Shown piece by piece: positions 1-9,999 of a stretch of 64,000 bases of DNA (positions are counted from its first letter, which is position 1; every line of letters begins with the position of its first letter). The notes below the pieces were generated by a model. The model was given only the letters and a program-made list of their open reading frames with translations. It made no database searches and had not been told where the DNA came from. The DNA lies in NCBI GenBank assembly GCA_903840355.1, contig CAIMFJ010000007.1:154075-218074 (forward strand), given 5' to 3'. Position numbers and translations under genes: made by a program. The DNA is from an uncultured Opitutia bacterium (lineage in GTDB: Bacteria > Verrucomicrobiota > Verrucomicrobiia > Opitutales > UBA953).

Positions 1-1
1 T

Positions 2-1723
2 TGGAAATGGCCCAAGCATTTTCCTCGTCCAGTACAAGTGGTCGTGGGTACTTCGTTTGGAGCCGCTGAACACGCGACGACGCGTTTGCGTTTATTAGAG
101 CACGCGGCCGAAGCGTTTGCGATGCGTCCAGCTTTGGCTGGTCATCTCGGGCGGGAAGTGGCTATCGGCTTGGCGAAGAAGGGTGGGCGGCCGGCGATGG
201 TGGATCGTACGGGGGCACGCCTCGAGTGCTCGGGCGATTTATTGCTAGCACTGGGATGGCTGTTTGCAAAATACTTGCGACAACGAACCTCGCGTCAGCG
301 CGTGGCGATTATTTTGCCTCCGGGATTAGCGGCCACGGTTGCTAACTTGGGTTGTCTCTGGGCACAGAAGGTGCCGGTGAATCTTAATTTCACGTTAGGT
401 CGCGAGCAGATTCTTTCTGGTCTGCGTCGGGCAGAAGTGGATGTGGTCATCACAGCCGCAGCCTTCCAAGCCAAGGTCCAGGAGCGGGTGCCGGATTTTC
501 CGTGGGGCGATCAGGTTTGCGATGTGGGCGCCTTCTTAACTCAACTTTCTAAAGCCAAGGTCATGGCCGCGCTCGCCATGCTTAAAGTGACCCCTGCTTT
601 CTTGGTGCCGACTCTATGCGGGATTACAGGGCAGGGTGGGGATGCGGAAGCGGCGTTGTTGTTTACGAGTGGGAGTTCGGGCGAACCGAAGGGGGTCGTG
701 CTCACTCATCGCAACTTGCTAGCGAACTTGCGGCAGATTGAGGACGCGGATATTTTACCCGAGGATGCAGTGCTGCTTTCGAGTCTGCCCGTTTTTCATA
801 GTTTTGGGTTTACGATTGGGCTTTGGTATGCGCTTTCACGTCCCGTATTATTAGTCACCTTGCCTTCGCCGCTAGATAGTGCGGCCGCGGTGAAAGCCAT
901 TCGCGAAGAAAAAGTCACCGTGACGGTGGGCACGCCCACGTTCTTACGTCCCTATTTAAAACGAGCCACCGCGGAAGACCTAGCGACCTTAGAGTGGGCG
1001 GTGGTGGGCGCGGAGAAATGTCCTGAAGATCTTCGCACCGCTTTCTTAGATCAACTCGACACTAAAATGCTAGAAGGCTATGGCATCACGGAGACGAGTC
1101 CGGTGTTGTCGGTGAATTTGCCGAACCGTCAAGATGCCGAGGCTTCAGGCGGCGTATGGGTGGGCACGAAGCCTGGTTCGGTGGGGCGTCCTGTGATGGG
1201 CGTGGCGGTGCGTTTTCGCGATGTCGAAACAGGGGTTTTGCTGCCCGTGGGCCAGACGGGATTGTTGGAAGTTTGGGGCACGAATATTTTCGATCGCTAT
1301 CTACATGATCCCGAACGCACGGCTGAAGTGAAGTCTGAGGGCTGGTATCGTACTGGCGACTTAGCTCATCTGGATGAAGCTGGCTTCTTGCACCTGAGCG
1401 GCCGCTTATCGCGATTTTCGAAAATCGGTGGGGAGATGGTGCCGCATGTGACTATCGAGGAGCTTCTCCGTAAAATTTTAGGCTTAACGATGGTGGCAGA
1501 ATTAAAAATTGCCGTGAGCAGTATGAGCGATGCAGTCAAGGGGGAGCAATTAGTGGTCTTGCATACCGAAGACCTTGATGTGGAGGCGATACGAGCGGCT
1601 TTGGCGGCCGAGGGGGTTTCGAATTTGTGGATTCCTAAAGTGTTTAAGAAAATACCCGCCGTGCCTATTTTAGGGACGGGGAAGCTAGATTTACACAAAC
1701 TCCGCGAATTGGCACAGGGCTAA
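2..1723 (+). CDS. Acyltransferase/acyl-ACP synthetase fusion (Aas-like), 5' end cut by window edge
   Basis: The C-terminal part is an AMP-forming acyl-CoA/acyl-ACP synthetase. It has the P-loop-like motif LLFTSGSSGEPKG, the motif YGITETSP, the adenylate-binding YRTGDLAHLDEAGF and the catalytic-lysine region near the end (ILGTGKLDL). A GTG at 38 could serve as a start, but the frame is open to base 2. The residues it adds (WPKHFPRPVQVVVG) resemble the end of a PlsC-type 1-acylglycerol-3-phosphate acyltransferase domain. The gene therefore probably continues upstream as an Aas-type bifunctional protein that activates fatty acids and uses them to reacylate lysophospholipid at the inner membrane. 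The stop lies 52 bases before glycogen phosphorylase. The synthetase domain is certain. The fused acyltransferase is inferred from about 15 residues. Confidence 0.85.
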   Translation, partial: WKWPKHFPRPVQVVVGTSFGAAEHATTRLRLLEHAAEAFAMRPALAGHLGREVAIGLAKKGGRPAMVDRTGARLECSGDLLLALGWLFAKYLRQRTSRQRVAIILPPGLAATVANLGCLWAQKVPVNLNFTLGREQILSGLRRAEVDVVITAAAFQAKVQERVPDFPWGDQVCDVGAFLTQLSKAKVMAALAMLKVTPAFLVPTLCGITGQGGDAEAALLFTSGSSGEPKGVVLTHRNLLANLRQIEDADILPEDAVLLSSLPVFHSFGFTIGLWYALSRPVLLVTLPSPLDSAAAVKAIREEKVTVTVGTPTFLRPYLKRATAEDLATLEWAVVGAEKCPEDLRTAFLDQLDTKMLEGYGITETSPVLSVNLPNRQDAEASGGVWVGTKPGSVGRPVMGVAVRFRDVETGVLLPVGQTGLLEVWGTNIFDRYLHDPERTAEVKSEGWYRTGDLAHLDEAGFLHLSGRLSRFSKIGGEMVPHVTIEELLRKILGLTMVAELKIAVSSMSDAVKGEQLVVLHTEDLDVEAIRAALAAEGVSNLWIPKVFKKIPAVPILGTGKLDLHKLRELAQG

Positions 1724-1775
1724 AGCGGTTTTGGCTCGCTTGTCGCTTAAGAGCCTTTGTCCTTAAGCCATCTTT

Positions 1776-4298
1776 ATGTCCAAGAAGAAAACCACTTCTA
1801 AGAAGTCTCCCGTCGTTAAGAAGCAGTCGCCCCGGCCGACCGCGGTGAAAGGCCCCTCCGCCGCTGCGGTGAAATCTTTTCGCGAGGCCATCTTGCGTCA
1901 CCTCAAGAGCACCTTTGCCCGCGACCCTGTCACGGCTACCCGCAATGATTGGTGGTTGGCCACGTGTATGGCGACGCGTGATCAGATTCTAGAGCGCTAC
2001 ATTGCGACGCAAGGGCAGCACGCCAGCAAGAACGTCCGCCGAGTTTATTATTTATCCTTAGAATATTTGATGGGCCGGGTGCTGACCAATAACTTGGTGA
2101 ATTTGAAAATCCGTGAAGTGGCCGCGAGTGCCTTGGCAGGCTTGGGTCAAAACCTGGAAGCCATCGCGGATGAAGAGGCCGATATGGGCTTGGGCAATGG
2201 CGGCTTGGGTCGCTTGGCCGCTTGTTTCTTGGATTCCTTGGCCACCATGGATATCCCCGCGATTGGCTACGGCATCCATTATGAGTTCGGACTTTTCCGC
2301 CAAACTTTCACGCAAGGGCGTCAGGTGGAAGTCGCTGATAATTGGTTGGCGAACAATAACCCTTGGCTGATTCGTCGTCCGAACTATCGCGTGACGGTGC
2401 CGCTCTATGGTCGCGTGGTGCATAGCACCGATGATCGCGGCAATTATTGTGCTGAATTAGTAGAAACTAAAGATTTACACGGGATGCCCTGGGATATCCC
2501 CATTGCCGGCTTCAATGCGAGCAGTGTGAATTTCCTCCGTCTCTGGGAGTCTAAGGCGGCTTCGGAGTTCGATTTCCGGGCCTTCGATCGCGGGAGTTAC
2601 GTGGATGCGGTGAGCGAGCGCGATACTAGCGAAACGGTTTCGAAAGTGCTCTATCCGAATGATAGCACGGAAAGCGGTAAGGAACTACGCCTCGTGCAAC
2701 AAATCTTCTTCGTCTCCTGTTCCTTGCAGGATATTTTACGTCGCCACCTTCGCCTGAATCCCTGTCTGCAAAACTTGCCCGAGAAGGTCGCGGTGCAGTT
2801 GAACGACACGCACCCCGCGATTGGTGTCGCGGAAATGATGCGCCTCTTGGTCGATGTGCAGCGCTTACCTTGGGATGAGGCTTGGTCGTTGTGCACGCGT
2901 ATTTTCAGTTATACGAACCACACCCTGTTGCCTGAAGCCTTAGAAACTTGGTCGGTGCCGTTGTTTGAAAAAGTCTTACCACGTCACTTGGAGATCATTT
3001 ACGAAATCAACCGCCGTCACTTGGAGGAAGTCGCCCAGCATTGGCCCGATGATCCGGCCCGTCAGGCGGAGCTTTCGATTATTCAAGAAGGCTCACCGAA
3101 ACGCGTGCGCATGGCGCACTTGGCCGTCGTTGGTTCCCACCACGTGAATGGTGTGGCTGAACTTCACACCCGTTTGCTCAAGGCCCACCTTTTCCCCGGC
3201 TTTAATGAACTTTGGCCTCAAAAGTTGGTGAATGTAACTAACGGGGTGACCCCGCGCCGCTGGGTGCGCGGTTGCAATCCTGCCTTGGGAGCGTTGTGCG
3301 ATGAAGTCGTTGACGCTGGTTGGGAAGCGGATTTAACCCGCCTGCAGAAATTAGAAGCGCATGCTGACAAGCCCGTTTTCCAGAAGCGCTTTTTAGCCAT
3401 TAAACACGAGAACAAGGTTAAGTTGGCTCAGTTAATCAAGCAACTCGTCGGCGTCGAAGTTTCGCCCGATGCCTTATTCGATGTCCAGATTAAGCGGTTA
3501 CACGAGTATAAGCGTCAGCACCTAAACTTGCTGCACATTCTCTACCTCTACCGCCGGATTCTGAATAACCCGCAGGAGAACTTTACGCCGCGGGTCTGTA
3601 TTTTTGGGGCTAAGGCGGCTCCAGGCTACACGCTGGCCAAGCACATCATCCATGCGATTAATCGCGTGGCGGCGGTGATTAATACGGATAGTCGCGTCCG
3701 CGGTTTACTTAAAGTCGTGTTCTTGCCCGACTACCGCGTGAGTTTGGCGGAGCGTATTATTCCAGCGGCCGATCTTTCGGAGCAAATCTCCACCGCCGGC
3801 AAGGAAGCGTCGGGTACGGGTAATATGAAATTAGCCCTGAATGGCGCTTTGACGATTGGGACCCTCGATGGTGCTAACGTGGAAATTAAGGAAGAAGTAG
3901 GGGATGATAATATTTTCATCTTTGGTTTGCAGGTTGAAGAGGTCGCGGAGCTTTGGGCCAAGGGGTATAACCCACGCCACGTTTTAGCAGCTGATGCTGA
4001 ATTGGCCTCGTTGCTCGAATGGCTCCGTTCGGAAACCTTCACGCCCGAGCAACCTGGAGCGCTCTCGCCGGTGGTGGATTCGCTGATTGATGGCGGCGAC
4101 CCTTACCTCGTCTTGGCCGATTTCCGTAGTTACGTCGCCGCTCAAGCCCGCGTGGAAAGTGCTTATTTGGATCAGAAAAAGTGGGCCGCGATGGCGATTC
4201 GCAACGTCGCTCGTTGTGCGAAATTCTCGTCCGACCGTTCGATTGCCGACTACGCCAAACTCATTTGGAAGACCAAATCCGCCGCGATTCCCCGATAA
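1776..4298 (+). CDS. glgP: Glycogen/starch/alpha-glucan phosphorylase
   Basis: Releases glucose-1-phosphate from the non-reducing ends of glycogen, using pyridoxal phosphate. The 840 residues match the usual size for bacterial glycogen phosphorylases (about 800-850). The family signature around the PLP lysine ([19 protein letters not shown]) is intact, as are the N-terminal [11 protein letters not shown] block and the [13 protein letters not shown] block. The first 35 or so residues are a Lys/Ser/Pro-rich tail outside the enzyme fold, beginning at the ATG of 1776. An internal start after this tail is possible but would have no better ribosome site. The gene stands alone here: no glgA, glgB or glgC is adjacent. 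It follows the acyl synthetase by 52 bases and may be cotranscribed with it. Confidence 0.96.
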   Translation: MSKKKTTSKKSPVVKKQSPRPTAVKGPSAAAVKSFREAILRHLKSTFARDPVTATRNDWWLATCMATRDQILERYIATQGQHASKNVRRVYYLSLEYLMGRVLTNNLVNLKIREVAASALAGLGQNLEAIADEEADMGLGNGGLGRLAACFLDSLATMDIPAIGYGIHYEFGLFRQTFTQGRQVEVADNWLANNNPWLIRRPNYRVTVPLYGRVVHSTDDRGNYCAELVETKDLHGMPWDIPIAGFNASSVNFLRLWESKAASEFDFRAFDRGSYVDAVSERDTSETVSKVLYPNDSTESGKELRLVQQIFFVSCSLQDILRRHLRLNPCLQNLPEKVAVQLNDTHPAIGVAEMMRLLVDVQRLPWDEAWSLCTRIFSYTNHTLLPEALETWSVPLFEKVLPRHLEIIYEINRRHLEEVAQHWPDDPARQAELSIIQEGSPKRVRMAHLAVVGSHHVNGVAELHTRLLKAHLFPGFNELWPQKLVNVTNGVTPRRWVRGCNPALGALCDEVVDAGWEADLTRLQKLEAHADKPVFQKRFLAIKHENKVKLAQLIKQLVGVEVSPDALFDVQIKRLHEYKRQHLNLLHILYLYRRILNNPQENFTPRVCIFGAKAAPGYTLAKHIIHAINRVAAVINTDSRVRGLLKVVFLPDYRVSLAERIIPAADLSEQISTAGKEASGTGNMKLALNGALTIGTLDGANVEIKEEVGDDNIFIFGLQVEEVAELWAKGYNPRHVLAADAELASLLEWLRSETFTPEQPGALSPVVDSLIDGGDPYLVLADFRSYVAAQARVESAYLDQKKWAAMAIRNVARCAKFSSDRSIADYAKLIWKTKSAAIPR

Positions 4299-4341
4299 CT
4301 CAGGGTTGAGATTGGCTTTAAACCTCTCTAGTAGTGAGGTC

Positions 4342-5214
4342 TTGAAGTCGTACCTTGCTATCATCGTTGCATGCCTCGTGGGGCTGTTGCCGTCGGCTTC
4401 GGCACAGCAAGCCCCACGTTTGACTGGTTACACGATTACGGTTGAGGGTGGCATTGAGGGTAAGCAGGAGGTGCAGTATGACCAGAATGGTAAGCCCATC
4501 GGGGGGAATTTGCCGTTTCCGGTTGATAGCACGATGAAGTCTTCGACGACGCCTTTGAATCCAGCCGCTGCTAACAGAGTGACGAACACGCCAGCGGCTG
4601 GAGCGCCGGCCGATGCAGCTCCAGTCGTGAAGTCGATGTATACGGAGGATGGACGACGGCTGCCGTTCTACCTCGAGGGCAAAGGTCCCAATCGCAAGAT
4701 GGTCGATAACAATGTCGACTTCGATGCGAGTTTGAAAAGCACCACGAAGTTAAGTGATCTCACCCAGCAACGCTACGATACGAAGATGGCACCCGTGACG
4801 CGCGACTCCGTGTATGGTCGCGAGAACATGATGACTTTTGATACTTGGAATCGCCAGTTTGACACTTTTGGCCGTCGCAAAGCAGACGTAGAGTTGAAAG
4901 ACACGCTGGGTGCCTCGGTTCGCCAAAAAGATTTAGTGGAAGTGAAGTCGGTCGAGCTCGGGAATTCACCGTGGTCGCGCCAAACTTCTAATATGAGTAA
5001 ATTAGATGAACGGATGACGACCGAGAAAAACAGTTCTTATAATGTCACCCCGCTTTTAGCCGCTGACCGCTCCAAGCCTAAATCCGTCGATCAATTGTCC
5101 ATGCAGGACATCAATCGCTATCAATTCCGTCGAAACCGCTCAGATGCCCCCGGTTTGCCCTTCGTTCGCCCTGGTTCTGATAATGTCCAAACGACGGGTT
5201 CTAATCCTAAGTAG
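4342..5214 (+). CDS. Exported protein of unknown function
   Basis: I do not recognise a family. From a TTG at 4342 the product begins with a clear Sec signal peptide (short Lys n-region, hydrophobic YLAIIVACLVGLLP, cleavage after ASA). The mature protein is rich in Asn, Thr, Asp and Lys, has no Cys pair or membrane segment, and seems natively flexible with no repeat. The reading frame is open back into glgP (to 4087), but that stretch is a shadow of the phosphorylase. TTG codons at 4306 and 4312 are alternative starts, and the one at 4312 has AGGG six bases upstream. The gene lies 43 bases after glgP. An imperfect hairpin (ACCTC at 4322 / GAGGT at 4336) covers the leader. It could be a lineage-specific envelope protein. 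Confidence 0.7.
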   Translation: MKSYLAIIVACLVGLLPSASAQQAPRLTGYTITVEGGIEGKQEVQYDQNGKPIGGNLPFPVDSTMKSSTTPLNPAAANRVTNTPAAGAPADAAPVVKSMYTEDGRRLPFYLEGKGPNRKMVDNNVDFDASLKSTTKLSDLTQQRYDTKMAPVTRDSVYGRENMMTFDTWNRQFDTFGRRKADVELKDTLGASVRQKDLVEVKSVELGNSPWSRQTSNMSKLDERMTTEKNSSYNVTPLLAADRSKPKSVDQLSMQDINRYQFRRNRSDAPGLPFVRPGSDNVQTTGSNPK

Positions 5215-5271
5215 AGGCTTTTTCGACTCGCCGACAGGTGGGGCGTTGTCTAGGTATCAAGGTTTGATTGT

Positions 5272-6474
5272 ATGAGCGATGTCCCCGCCCGCAGCACCCC
5301 GAATGGCATCACTGACCTTGAGGTCAAAGATGGGCAGATTATTTTTGACGCTGTTTGGTCGAGTTTGGAGCGGGAGTTTGGACGTAACAAACTGGCCTTT
5401 CCGCGGGAAATTTTTTGGCTGAACGGCGCCCCAGGGGCCGGCAAGGGCACGAATACCCAATTTATCCTCCAATACCGCGATTACGCCGCCGAGCCGATTG
5501 TGGTCAGTGATTTGCTTTCGAGCCCAGAGGCGAAGAAGCGCATTGATGCCGGGATGTTGGTGGGCGATCGCGAAGTGGTGGAAATCCTCTTCCGTAAGTT
5601 GCTGGAGCCCCAGTATGTCTCGGGGGCCATTGTAGACGGTTTTCCCAGATCCATGGTGCAGGTGGAGTGTTTAAAACACCTCTTCGCCCGGTTGAACGAT
5701 TTACGCCAAGAGTTCCGGCACACCGCCGACGGGGTGCGTTTTCCTAAGCCGCATTTCCATATCTTAGTTTTATTCGTCGATGAAAATGAGTCCGTGCAAC
5801 GTCAGCTAAAGCGCGGTAAGGAAGCCTTGGAGGCTAACGAGCGCTTGAAGCGTGATGGCGGGGCCAGCGTTGAAGTGCGCAAGACGGACCTAAGTGCCGA
5901 GGCGGCTCGCAATCGTTACCGCGTCTTCAAAGAGCGGACCTACGAGCCCTTGCAGTCGCTCCGGGATATTTTCCACTACCACTTTATTAATGCCCATGGG
6001 TCGCTGCCCGAAGTGCAGGCCCGTATTATTAAGGAATTACAGTATCAGAGCTCCCTCGAACTCGCCGAAGAGACCTACGATTTAATTTCGCCGATTCCCT
6101 TATCGTCCCAGATTATCCAGCATGCGCGACAAGACTTAGTGCGTCGTTTGGATGATTACGCCGAGCGCCACACGGTACTATTCCGGCGAGTGATTGAACT
6201 GATTCAGGAAAAGTTTTTAGCCATCATCAAGGCCCACGCCATTTCGGGGCAGGCTCACGTGAACATCGAAACACCGGTGTTTGATGATCCGTTGGCAATT
6301 TCGATGTTCATCGATATCTTTTCGGAGCGCGGCTTCCATGCGGTGGTTGATTTACACCGCATTGAGATTCCGGAAGGCTTTGATTTAACCACGGGCCGGA
6401 TTACGACCCGGGTGAAGAAAGTTTGGCGGGTTTCGATTCGCTTTGAAGGCTCAGAAATCCGCCGCGGTTCTTAA
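5272..6474 (+). CDS. Nucleoside monophosphate kinase family protein with long C-terminal extension
   Basis: The N-terminal half is an adenylate-kinase-type P-loop kinase. It has Walker [10 protein letters not shown] at residues 52-60, the conserved DGFPRS of the NMP-binding segment at 122-127, and Arg/Lys-rich LID-like positions near residues 185-220. Classical adenylate kinases have about 185-220 residues and this one has 400. Residues 1-45 and from about 265 onward are extra. The C-terminal part ([16 protein letters not shown] onwards) looks like a separate mixed alpha/beta domain that I do not recognise. The likely reaction is ATP + NMP = ADP + NDP, with the preferred nucleotide not readable from sequence. 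The start ATG has AAGG nine bases upstream. It converges on the esterase gene and the two stop codons share a TTAA. Confidence 0.8.
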   Translation: MSDVPARSTPNGITDLEVKDGQIIFDAVWSSLEREFGRNKLAFPREIFWLNGAPGAGKGTNTQFILQYRDYAAEPIVVSDLLSSPEAKKRIDAGMLVGDREVVEILFRKLLEPQYVSGAIVDGFPRSMVQVECLKHLFARLNDLRQEFRHTADGVRFPKPHFHILVLFVDENESVQRQLKRGKEALEANERLKRDGGASVEVRKTDLSAEAARNRYRVFKERTYEPLQSLRDIFHYHFINAHGSLPEVQARIIKELQYQSSLELAEETYDLISPIPLSSQIIQHARQDLVRRLDDYAERHTVLFRRVIELIQEKFLAIIKAHAISGQAHVNIETPVFDDPLAISMFIDIFSERGFHAVVDLHRIEIPEGFDLTTGRITTRVKKVWRVSIRFEGSEIRRGS

Positions 6475-7352
6475 CGCTTCACCGCGGTTGGGTTGAGGAA
6501 GCCCGAAGTCTCCATCCATTCGGCAGCACGTTGCGTCCAGCTATCGACGGGGAACTTGGTTTGGTGTGTGCCAAAGCCATGGCCCCCGCGGGAGTAGATG
6601 TGTAACTCGGCGGGAAGGTTTTGGCGTTTATAGGCGAGGTAAAGCTCGGCCGCTTCGATGGGGTTAGTCTTATCATCGTGGGCTACCACGAAGAAAGCGG
6701 GTGGGGCGTCGGCTGGGACTTGAAATCCTTCGCGCCAAGCGGTTTTGGCATCATTCATAAACCCACCTCCGTAGACAAAGATCGTGAAGTCAGGGCCGCG
6801 GGGCAGGTCGACTTCGGGCTTTTGAGCGTAGGTTCGTGGCGTCCGATCCCAAGAGGCGTGACCGACCAAGTTAGCACCGGCCGAGAAGCCAATGACGCCG
6901 ACGCGATGGGGGTCGATTTTCCACTGTTCGGCTTGGTGACGTACTAAGCCCAGCGCACGTTGCAAATCTTGCACGGGATAGTTGAAAGGTTGGGATTCGT
7001 CCGCCGTGGGGGTTCGGTACCGCAACAGGATTGCGGTCACGCCTAAACGGTTGAGCCAATCGCAGACCCCGGTACCTTCGTTAACGGTAGAGAGGAACCA
7101 ATAGCCACCGCCGGGGCAGACAATCACGGCGGCTCCGTTAGGTTTTTCCGCAGGGTAAATCGTGAGCGTTGGATTGGTAATATTAGATTCGTGGCCCAGT
7201 TTGCTGGGGCCCCCTTGGGCGATCCGCTTTTGCGTGGCTTCGGAAGTCGGCACGCGCGGTCCCATCTCGCCCTCGGTCCAAAGTGGTAACGTGGTTTCAG
7301 CCCAGACGCTGACGGCACTTATTAATAGAATGCTAAAAGAAGAAGTTTTCAT
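6471..7352 (-). CDS. Secreted alpha/beta hydrolase (acetyl-xylan-esterase-like)
   Basis: A 293-residue exported esterase. A Sec signal ([18 protein letters not shown]) is followed by an alpha/beta-hydrolase core with the oxyanion-loop motif [10 protein letters not shown], the nucleophile elbow GFSAGANL and a C-terminal catalytic His in the GGHGFG segment. An Asp in VAHDDKTNP is a plausible third triad residue. This arrangement is typical of the BD-FAE/acetyl-xylan-esterase type of carbohydrate esterase in polysaccharide-degrading PVC bacteria. The substrate itself is inferred. It is divergent from the HD-domain gene (100 bases between) and overlaps the kinase stop by four bases. A second secreted esterase of related type lies at 42088-43014. 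Confidence 0.86.
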   Translation of the reverse strand: MKTSSFSILLISAVSVWAETTLPLWTEGEMGPRVPTSEATQKRIAQGGPSKLGHESNITNPTLTIYPAEKPNGAAVIVCPGGGYWFLSTVNEGTGVCDWLNRLGVTAILLRYRTPTADESQPFNYPVQDLQRALGLVRHQAEQWKIDPHRVGVIGFSAGANLVGHASWDRTPRTYAQKPEVDLPRGPDFTIFVYGGGFMNDAKTAWREGFQVPADAPPAFFVVAHDDKTNPIEAAELYLAYKRQNLPAELHIYSRGGHGFGTHQTKFPVDSWTQRAAEWMETSGFLNPTAVKR

Positions 7353-7452
7353 AGGGTGGAAATGGTTATGACACGAAACCAGGCCAAGTCACGCGGGTTC
7401 AATTTGCGCGGGGTGCTAAATCGGGTAGAGTAGCTTATATTCATTTAATCTT

Positions 7453-8211
7453 ATGCGCTATTACCTCAAAAAAGACGATAATAACACTCCCACGGCCCTA
7501 ATTCGCTACGATGGCGAGGAGATGATTGAGCAGTATTGGGATCGTGCTGACAAAAAGTGGGAAAACACCGCGGCCATGACCAGCACCTGGATTCGCGGGG
7601 GTGACACCTTTGATCTTTGTACCCTCGAAGAAGCCAAAGCGTTTTGCTTAGATCCTTTTTTAATTGAAGAACGGCAGTTGCAAGCGCGCCGCGAGGCCGA
7701 GGCGTTAATCGCGCAAACCCTGGCGACCGACCCGACTGCTCCCGCCGAGGCTAAGCAAGTACTGAACACTGCCTTGGAGTTAGCTTTTCAAGCACACCTG
7801 ACGCAGTTCCGACGTGATAATCAAACCCCCTATATTGTTCACCCGGTCGAGGTGGCCAAGCGGGTGCAAGGTTGGCAAGCGGTTGCCGTAGCCTTTTTGC
7901 ATGATGTGATGGAAGATAATGCGGCTTACACGGAAGCGGTTTTAGCGCAGCAAGGGATTCCAACTCAAATCATCGCGGCCACTGCTGCTTTAACGCATCA
8001 TCGTACGCCCGAGCAGGTAGAGCGTTTTGCGCAGTATCCTGAAGAAGGCCAACTCGAATACCTCGATTACGTTCGTCGCCAAGTACTCCCCAATCCTCTC
8101 GCCCGAGTGGTGAAGATCGCAGATATTCAATGCAATCTGGCCGGCACGCCGACCAAGGAGCAAGTACAACGCTACGAGAAGGCACTACTCCTGTTGCAAG
8201 GCCAAGCTTAG
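7453..8211 (+). CDS. HD-domain phosphohydrolase (SpoT-hydrolase-like)
   Basis: The C-terminal two thirds carry a metal-dependent HD domain of the (p)ppGpp-hydrolase/MESH1 type: an early His in YIVHPVEVA, the HD pair in AVAFLHDVMED, a conserved ALTHHRT segment and a late Asp in RVVKIADIQCNL. It has no synthetase, TGS or ACT domain. The first 70 residues (MRYYLKKDDNNTPTAL onwards) form an extra small domain that I cannot assign. The likely role is hydrolysis of guanosine tetraphosphate or another nucleotide pyrophosphate, but other nucleotides are possible. The gene stands alone, diverging from the esterase, and ends before a strong hairpin. No Shine-Dalgarno precedes the ATG. Confidence 0.82.
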   Translation: MRYYLKKDDNNTPTALIRYDGEEMIEQYWDRADKKWENTAAMTSTWIRGGDTFDLCTLEEAKAFCLDPFLIEERQLQARREAEALIAQTLATDPTAPAEAKQVLNTALELAFQAHLTQFRRDNQTPYIVHPVEVAKRVQGWQAVAVAFLHDVMEDNAAYTEAVLAQQGIPTQIIAATAALTHHRTPEQVERFAQYPEEGQLEYLDYVRRQVLPNPLARVVKIADIQCNLAGTPTKEQVQRYEKALLLLQGQA

Positions 8212-8230
8212 TTGCAACAGACGTTAATAA

Positions 8231-8260
8231 ACAAGCCAGGATGAGCACATCCTGGCTTGT
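8231..8260. terminator. Bidirectional hairpin terminator between HD gene and sod
   Basis: A perfect 13-base inverted repeat (ACAAGCCAGGATG / CATCCTGGCTTGT) with the four-base loop AGCA lies between two converging genes. There is no long T tract on either side, so its strength is uncertain, but position and symmetry fit a shared terminator. Confidence 0.7.
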
Positions 8261-8281
8261 TGTTGGCAGTTGCCGCTGGCT

Positions 8282-9016
8282 TTAAGCGGTCGCTTTAACG
8301 TACAACTCGTTGGCCTTCTTCCAGTCGACAATCTTCCAGAAGGCATCGACGTAGTTGGGGCGCAAGTTTTGGTACTTCAAGTAGTAGGCGTGTTCCCAGA
8401 CGTCGAGGGCGAGGATGGGGGTGCCGTTCACTTCAGCGATGCCCTTCATCAAGGGGCTGTCTTGGTTAGGGGTCGAGGTCACCGCGAGGGTCTTGTCGGC
8501 TTTGACGATTAACCAAGCCCAACCCGAGCCGAAGCGCGTGGTGGCAGCGGTTTTGAATTTAGCCTTCAAACCATTTTCACCTTCGAGTCCGCCAAAGGCT
8601 TGTTGAATTGCCGCAGCGAGGGCGCCCACGGGTTCACCCCCACCATTAGGCGAGAGGATGTTCCAGAAGAACGTGTGGTTGGCATGACCACCACCGTTGT
8701 TGCGGACTGCCATGCGGATGCTTTCGGGGACTTTGGACAAATCAGCAATGAGTTGGTTGATGTCCGTGCCGCCATTGAAGCCAGCCTCTTTGGCGAGGGC
8801 GGCGTTCAGGTTCGTCACGTAAGCATTGTGGTGCTTGCCGTGGTGAATCTCCATCGTCAGTTGATCGATGTGAGGCTCGAGGGCTTCTTTAGCGTAAGGC
8901 AGGGGGGGGAGGGTGTAGCTCATGTTGGATTGGGAAGGAGAGGTTGCGGCGCCTAGTGAGGACGTCAGTGCGGCGGCGGCGAGAGAAGTGTTTTTAATGA
9001 ATTGGCGTCGTTGCAT
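8282..9016 (-). CDS. sod: Fe/Mn superoxide dismutase with Tat-type signal
   Basis: Converts superoxide to oxygen and hydrogen peroxide. The metal ligands of the Fe/Mn family are visible: His in [12 protein letters not shown], His in [10 protein letters not shown], and Asp and His in [10 protein letters not shown]. From the ATG at 9016 the protein opens with [21 protein letters not shown], a twin-arginine signal, so the enzyme is probably exported folded and metal-loaded. A TTG at 9049 would add 11 residues before the RR motif and overlap tadA, so I prefer 9016. Metal choice (Fe or Mn) cannot be settled by eye. It lies directly downstream of tadA, 29 bases after its stop, and ends at the shared hairpin. 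Confidence 0.93.
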   Translation of the reverse strand: MQRRQFIKNTSLAAAALTSSLGAATSPSQSNMSYTLPPLPYAKEALEPHIDQLTMEIHHGKHHNAYVTNLNAALAKEAGFNGGTDINQLIADLSKVPESIRMAVRNNGGGHANHTFFWNILSPNGGGEPVGALAAAIQQAFGGLEGENGLKAKFKTAATTRFGSGWAWLIVKADKTLAVTSTPNQDSPLMKGIAEVNGTPILALDVWEHAYYLKYQNLRPNYVDAFWKIVDWKKANELYVKATA

Positions 9017-9045
9017 AGTATTAGTTTGGGAGAAATGGGGGAGGG

Positions 9046-9591
9046 TCAAGTCGCCGTGCCAGATTCACGCTGACGCTTCTGGGCAAAATAGGCTTGGATG
9101 ATTTCGCGACAAGGGGCTTCCAATACGCCGCCTTGAGCGGTCAATCGGTGGTTTAACTGAGGCAAACCATGAAGCGGGGTGGCACCTCCGAGGCACCCCA
9201 TCTTGGGGTCGCCCCAGCCAAAGACCACGCGCCCTAGGCGGCTCATAATCGAGGCCCCCGAGCACATTGGGCAGGGTTCTTTGGTGACGTAGAGGGTGCA
9301 GTCGTTCAGACGCCAATCGCCGATTTTTTTAGCGGCCTGAGTGATGGCTAGCATTTCGGCGTGGGCGGTGGGGTCGTTGGCCCGCTCCACTTCATTGTGG
9401 GCTGCGGCGATGGCTTCGCCCCCACGGATGATAATCGCCCCGATGGGCACTTCATCGACCCGCCAGGCGTCCACGGCTAGGTTAAAGGCCAAGGACATGA
9501 AGAAGTTGTCATCGCGGACTAACTGCGACGGACGCAGCTTCTCAAAAGGGCAGGTAAGGCCGGCTCGTTGGCTGGGATAGTCGCTGTTCAC
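9046..9591 (-). CDS. tadA: tRNA-adenosine deaminase (nucleoside deaminase)
   Basis: A cytidine-deaminase-fold zinc enzyme that converts A34 to inosine in tRNA-Arg(ACG). The zinc site is complete: HAEM supplies the His and catalytic Glu, and EPCPMCSGA supplies the two Cys. The length is 181 residues. About 30 residues precede the usual TadA start ([10 protein letters not shown] aligns with the family N-terminus), so an internal ATG near residue 32 is an alternative. The annotated start is GTG with no Shine-Dalgarno. Other nucleoside deaminases such as guanine deaminase share the motif, but the surrounding residues fit TadA best. It is divergent from infA and upstream of sod. Confidence 0.88.
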   Translation of the reverse strand: MNSDYPSQRAGLTCPFEKLRPSQLVRDDNFFMSLAFNLAVDAWRVDEVPIGAIIIRGGEAIAAAHNEVERANDPTAHAEMLAITQAAKKIGDWRLNDCTLYVTKEPCPMCSGASIMSRLGRVVFGWGDPKMGCLGGATPLHGLPQLNHRLTAQGGVLEAPCREIIQAYFAQKRQRESGTAT

Positions 9592-9689
9592 TTAGGAGGA
9601 ATTACCCGCCTTTATTTCTTAGGCAATAACGTAGGGTTAGGTGATTGACTCTAATTTTTAATAGTTATGGAATGCCGACCTACTCTTGC

Positions 9690-9950
9690 ATGGCTGAAGA
9701 ACCCGTTATCGAACTCGAAGGCAAAATCCTCCAAGTCCTTCCCGGAACGATGTTCCGCATTGAATTACCTAATAAGCACGTTGTTTTAGGCCGGATTTCG
9801 GGTCGTCTCCGCAAAAACTTTATCCGTATCAACCCTGGCGACCGCGTCCGTGTTGAAATGAGCCCCTCGGACTTGAGCCAAGCTCGGATCGTATTTCGAC
9901 TCCGGGATGCCCCTCGTTCGATGCCGCCTCCCGGCGCTGGTCGCGGTTAA
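9690..9950 (+). CDS. infA: Translation initiation factor IF-1
   Basis: A small OB-fold protein that binds the 30S A site during initiation. From the ATG at 9690 it has 86 residues. The family core runs from [20 protein letters not shown] through [25 protein letters not shown]-1 is normally 70-75 residues, and here a Pro/Gly/Arg-rich tail ([15 protein letters not shown]) is added. The frame is open upstream to a TTG at 9645, but TTGACT there looks more like a -35 element than a start. The gene is monocistronic, lying between divergent tadA and cysK, and no ribosomal protein genes adjoin it. Confidence 0.92.
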   Translation: MAEEPVIELEGKILQVLPGTMFRIELPNKHVVLGRISGRLRKNFIRINPGDRVRVEMSPSDLSQARIVFRLRDAPRSMPPPGAGRG

Positions 9951-9999
9951 GCCTCGGTTTAGGGTAGGGGTTTAATTTTTACTTGCTAGGGCTGGCGGT

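Noticed and set aside
4087..4341. Extended N-terminus for the exported protein at 4342
   Set aside because: The extra residues lie within the glgP coding end in another frame and have no signal-like character.
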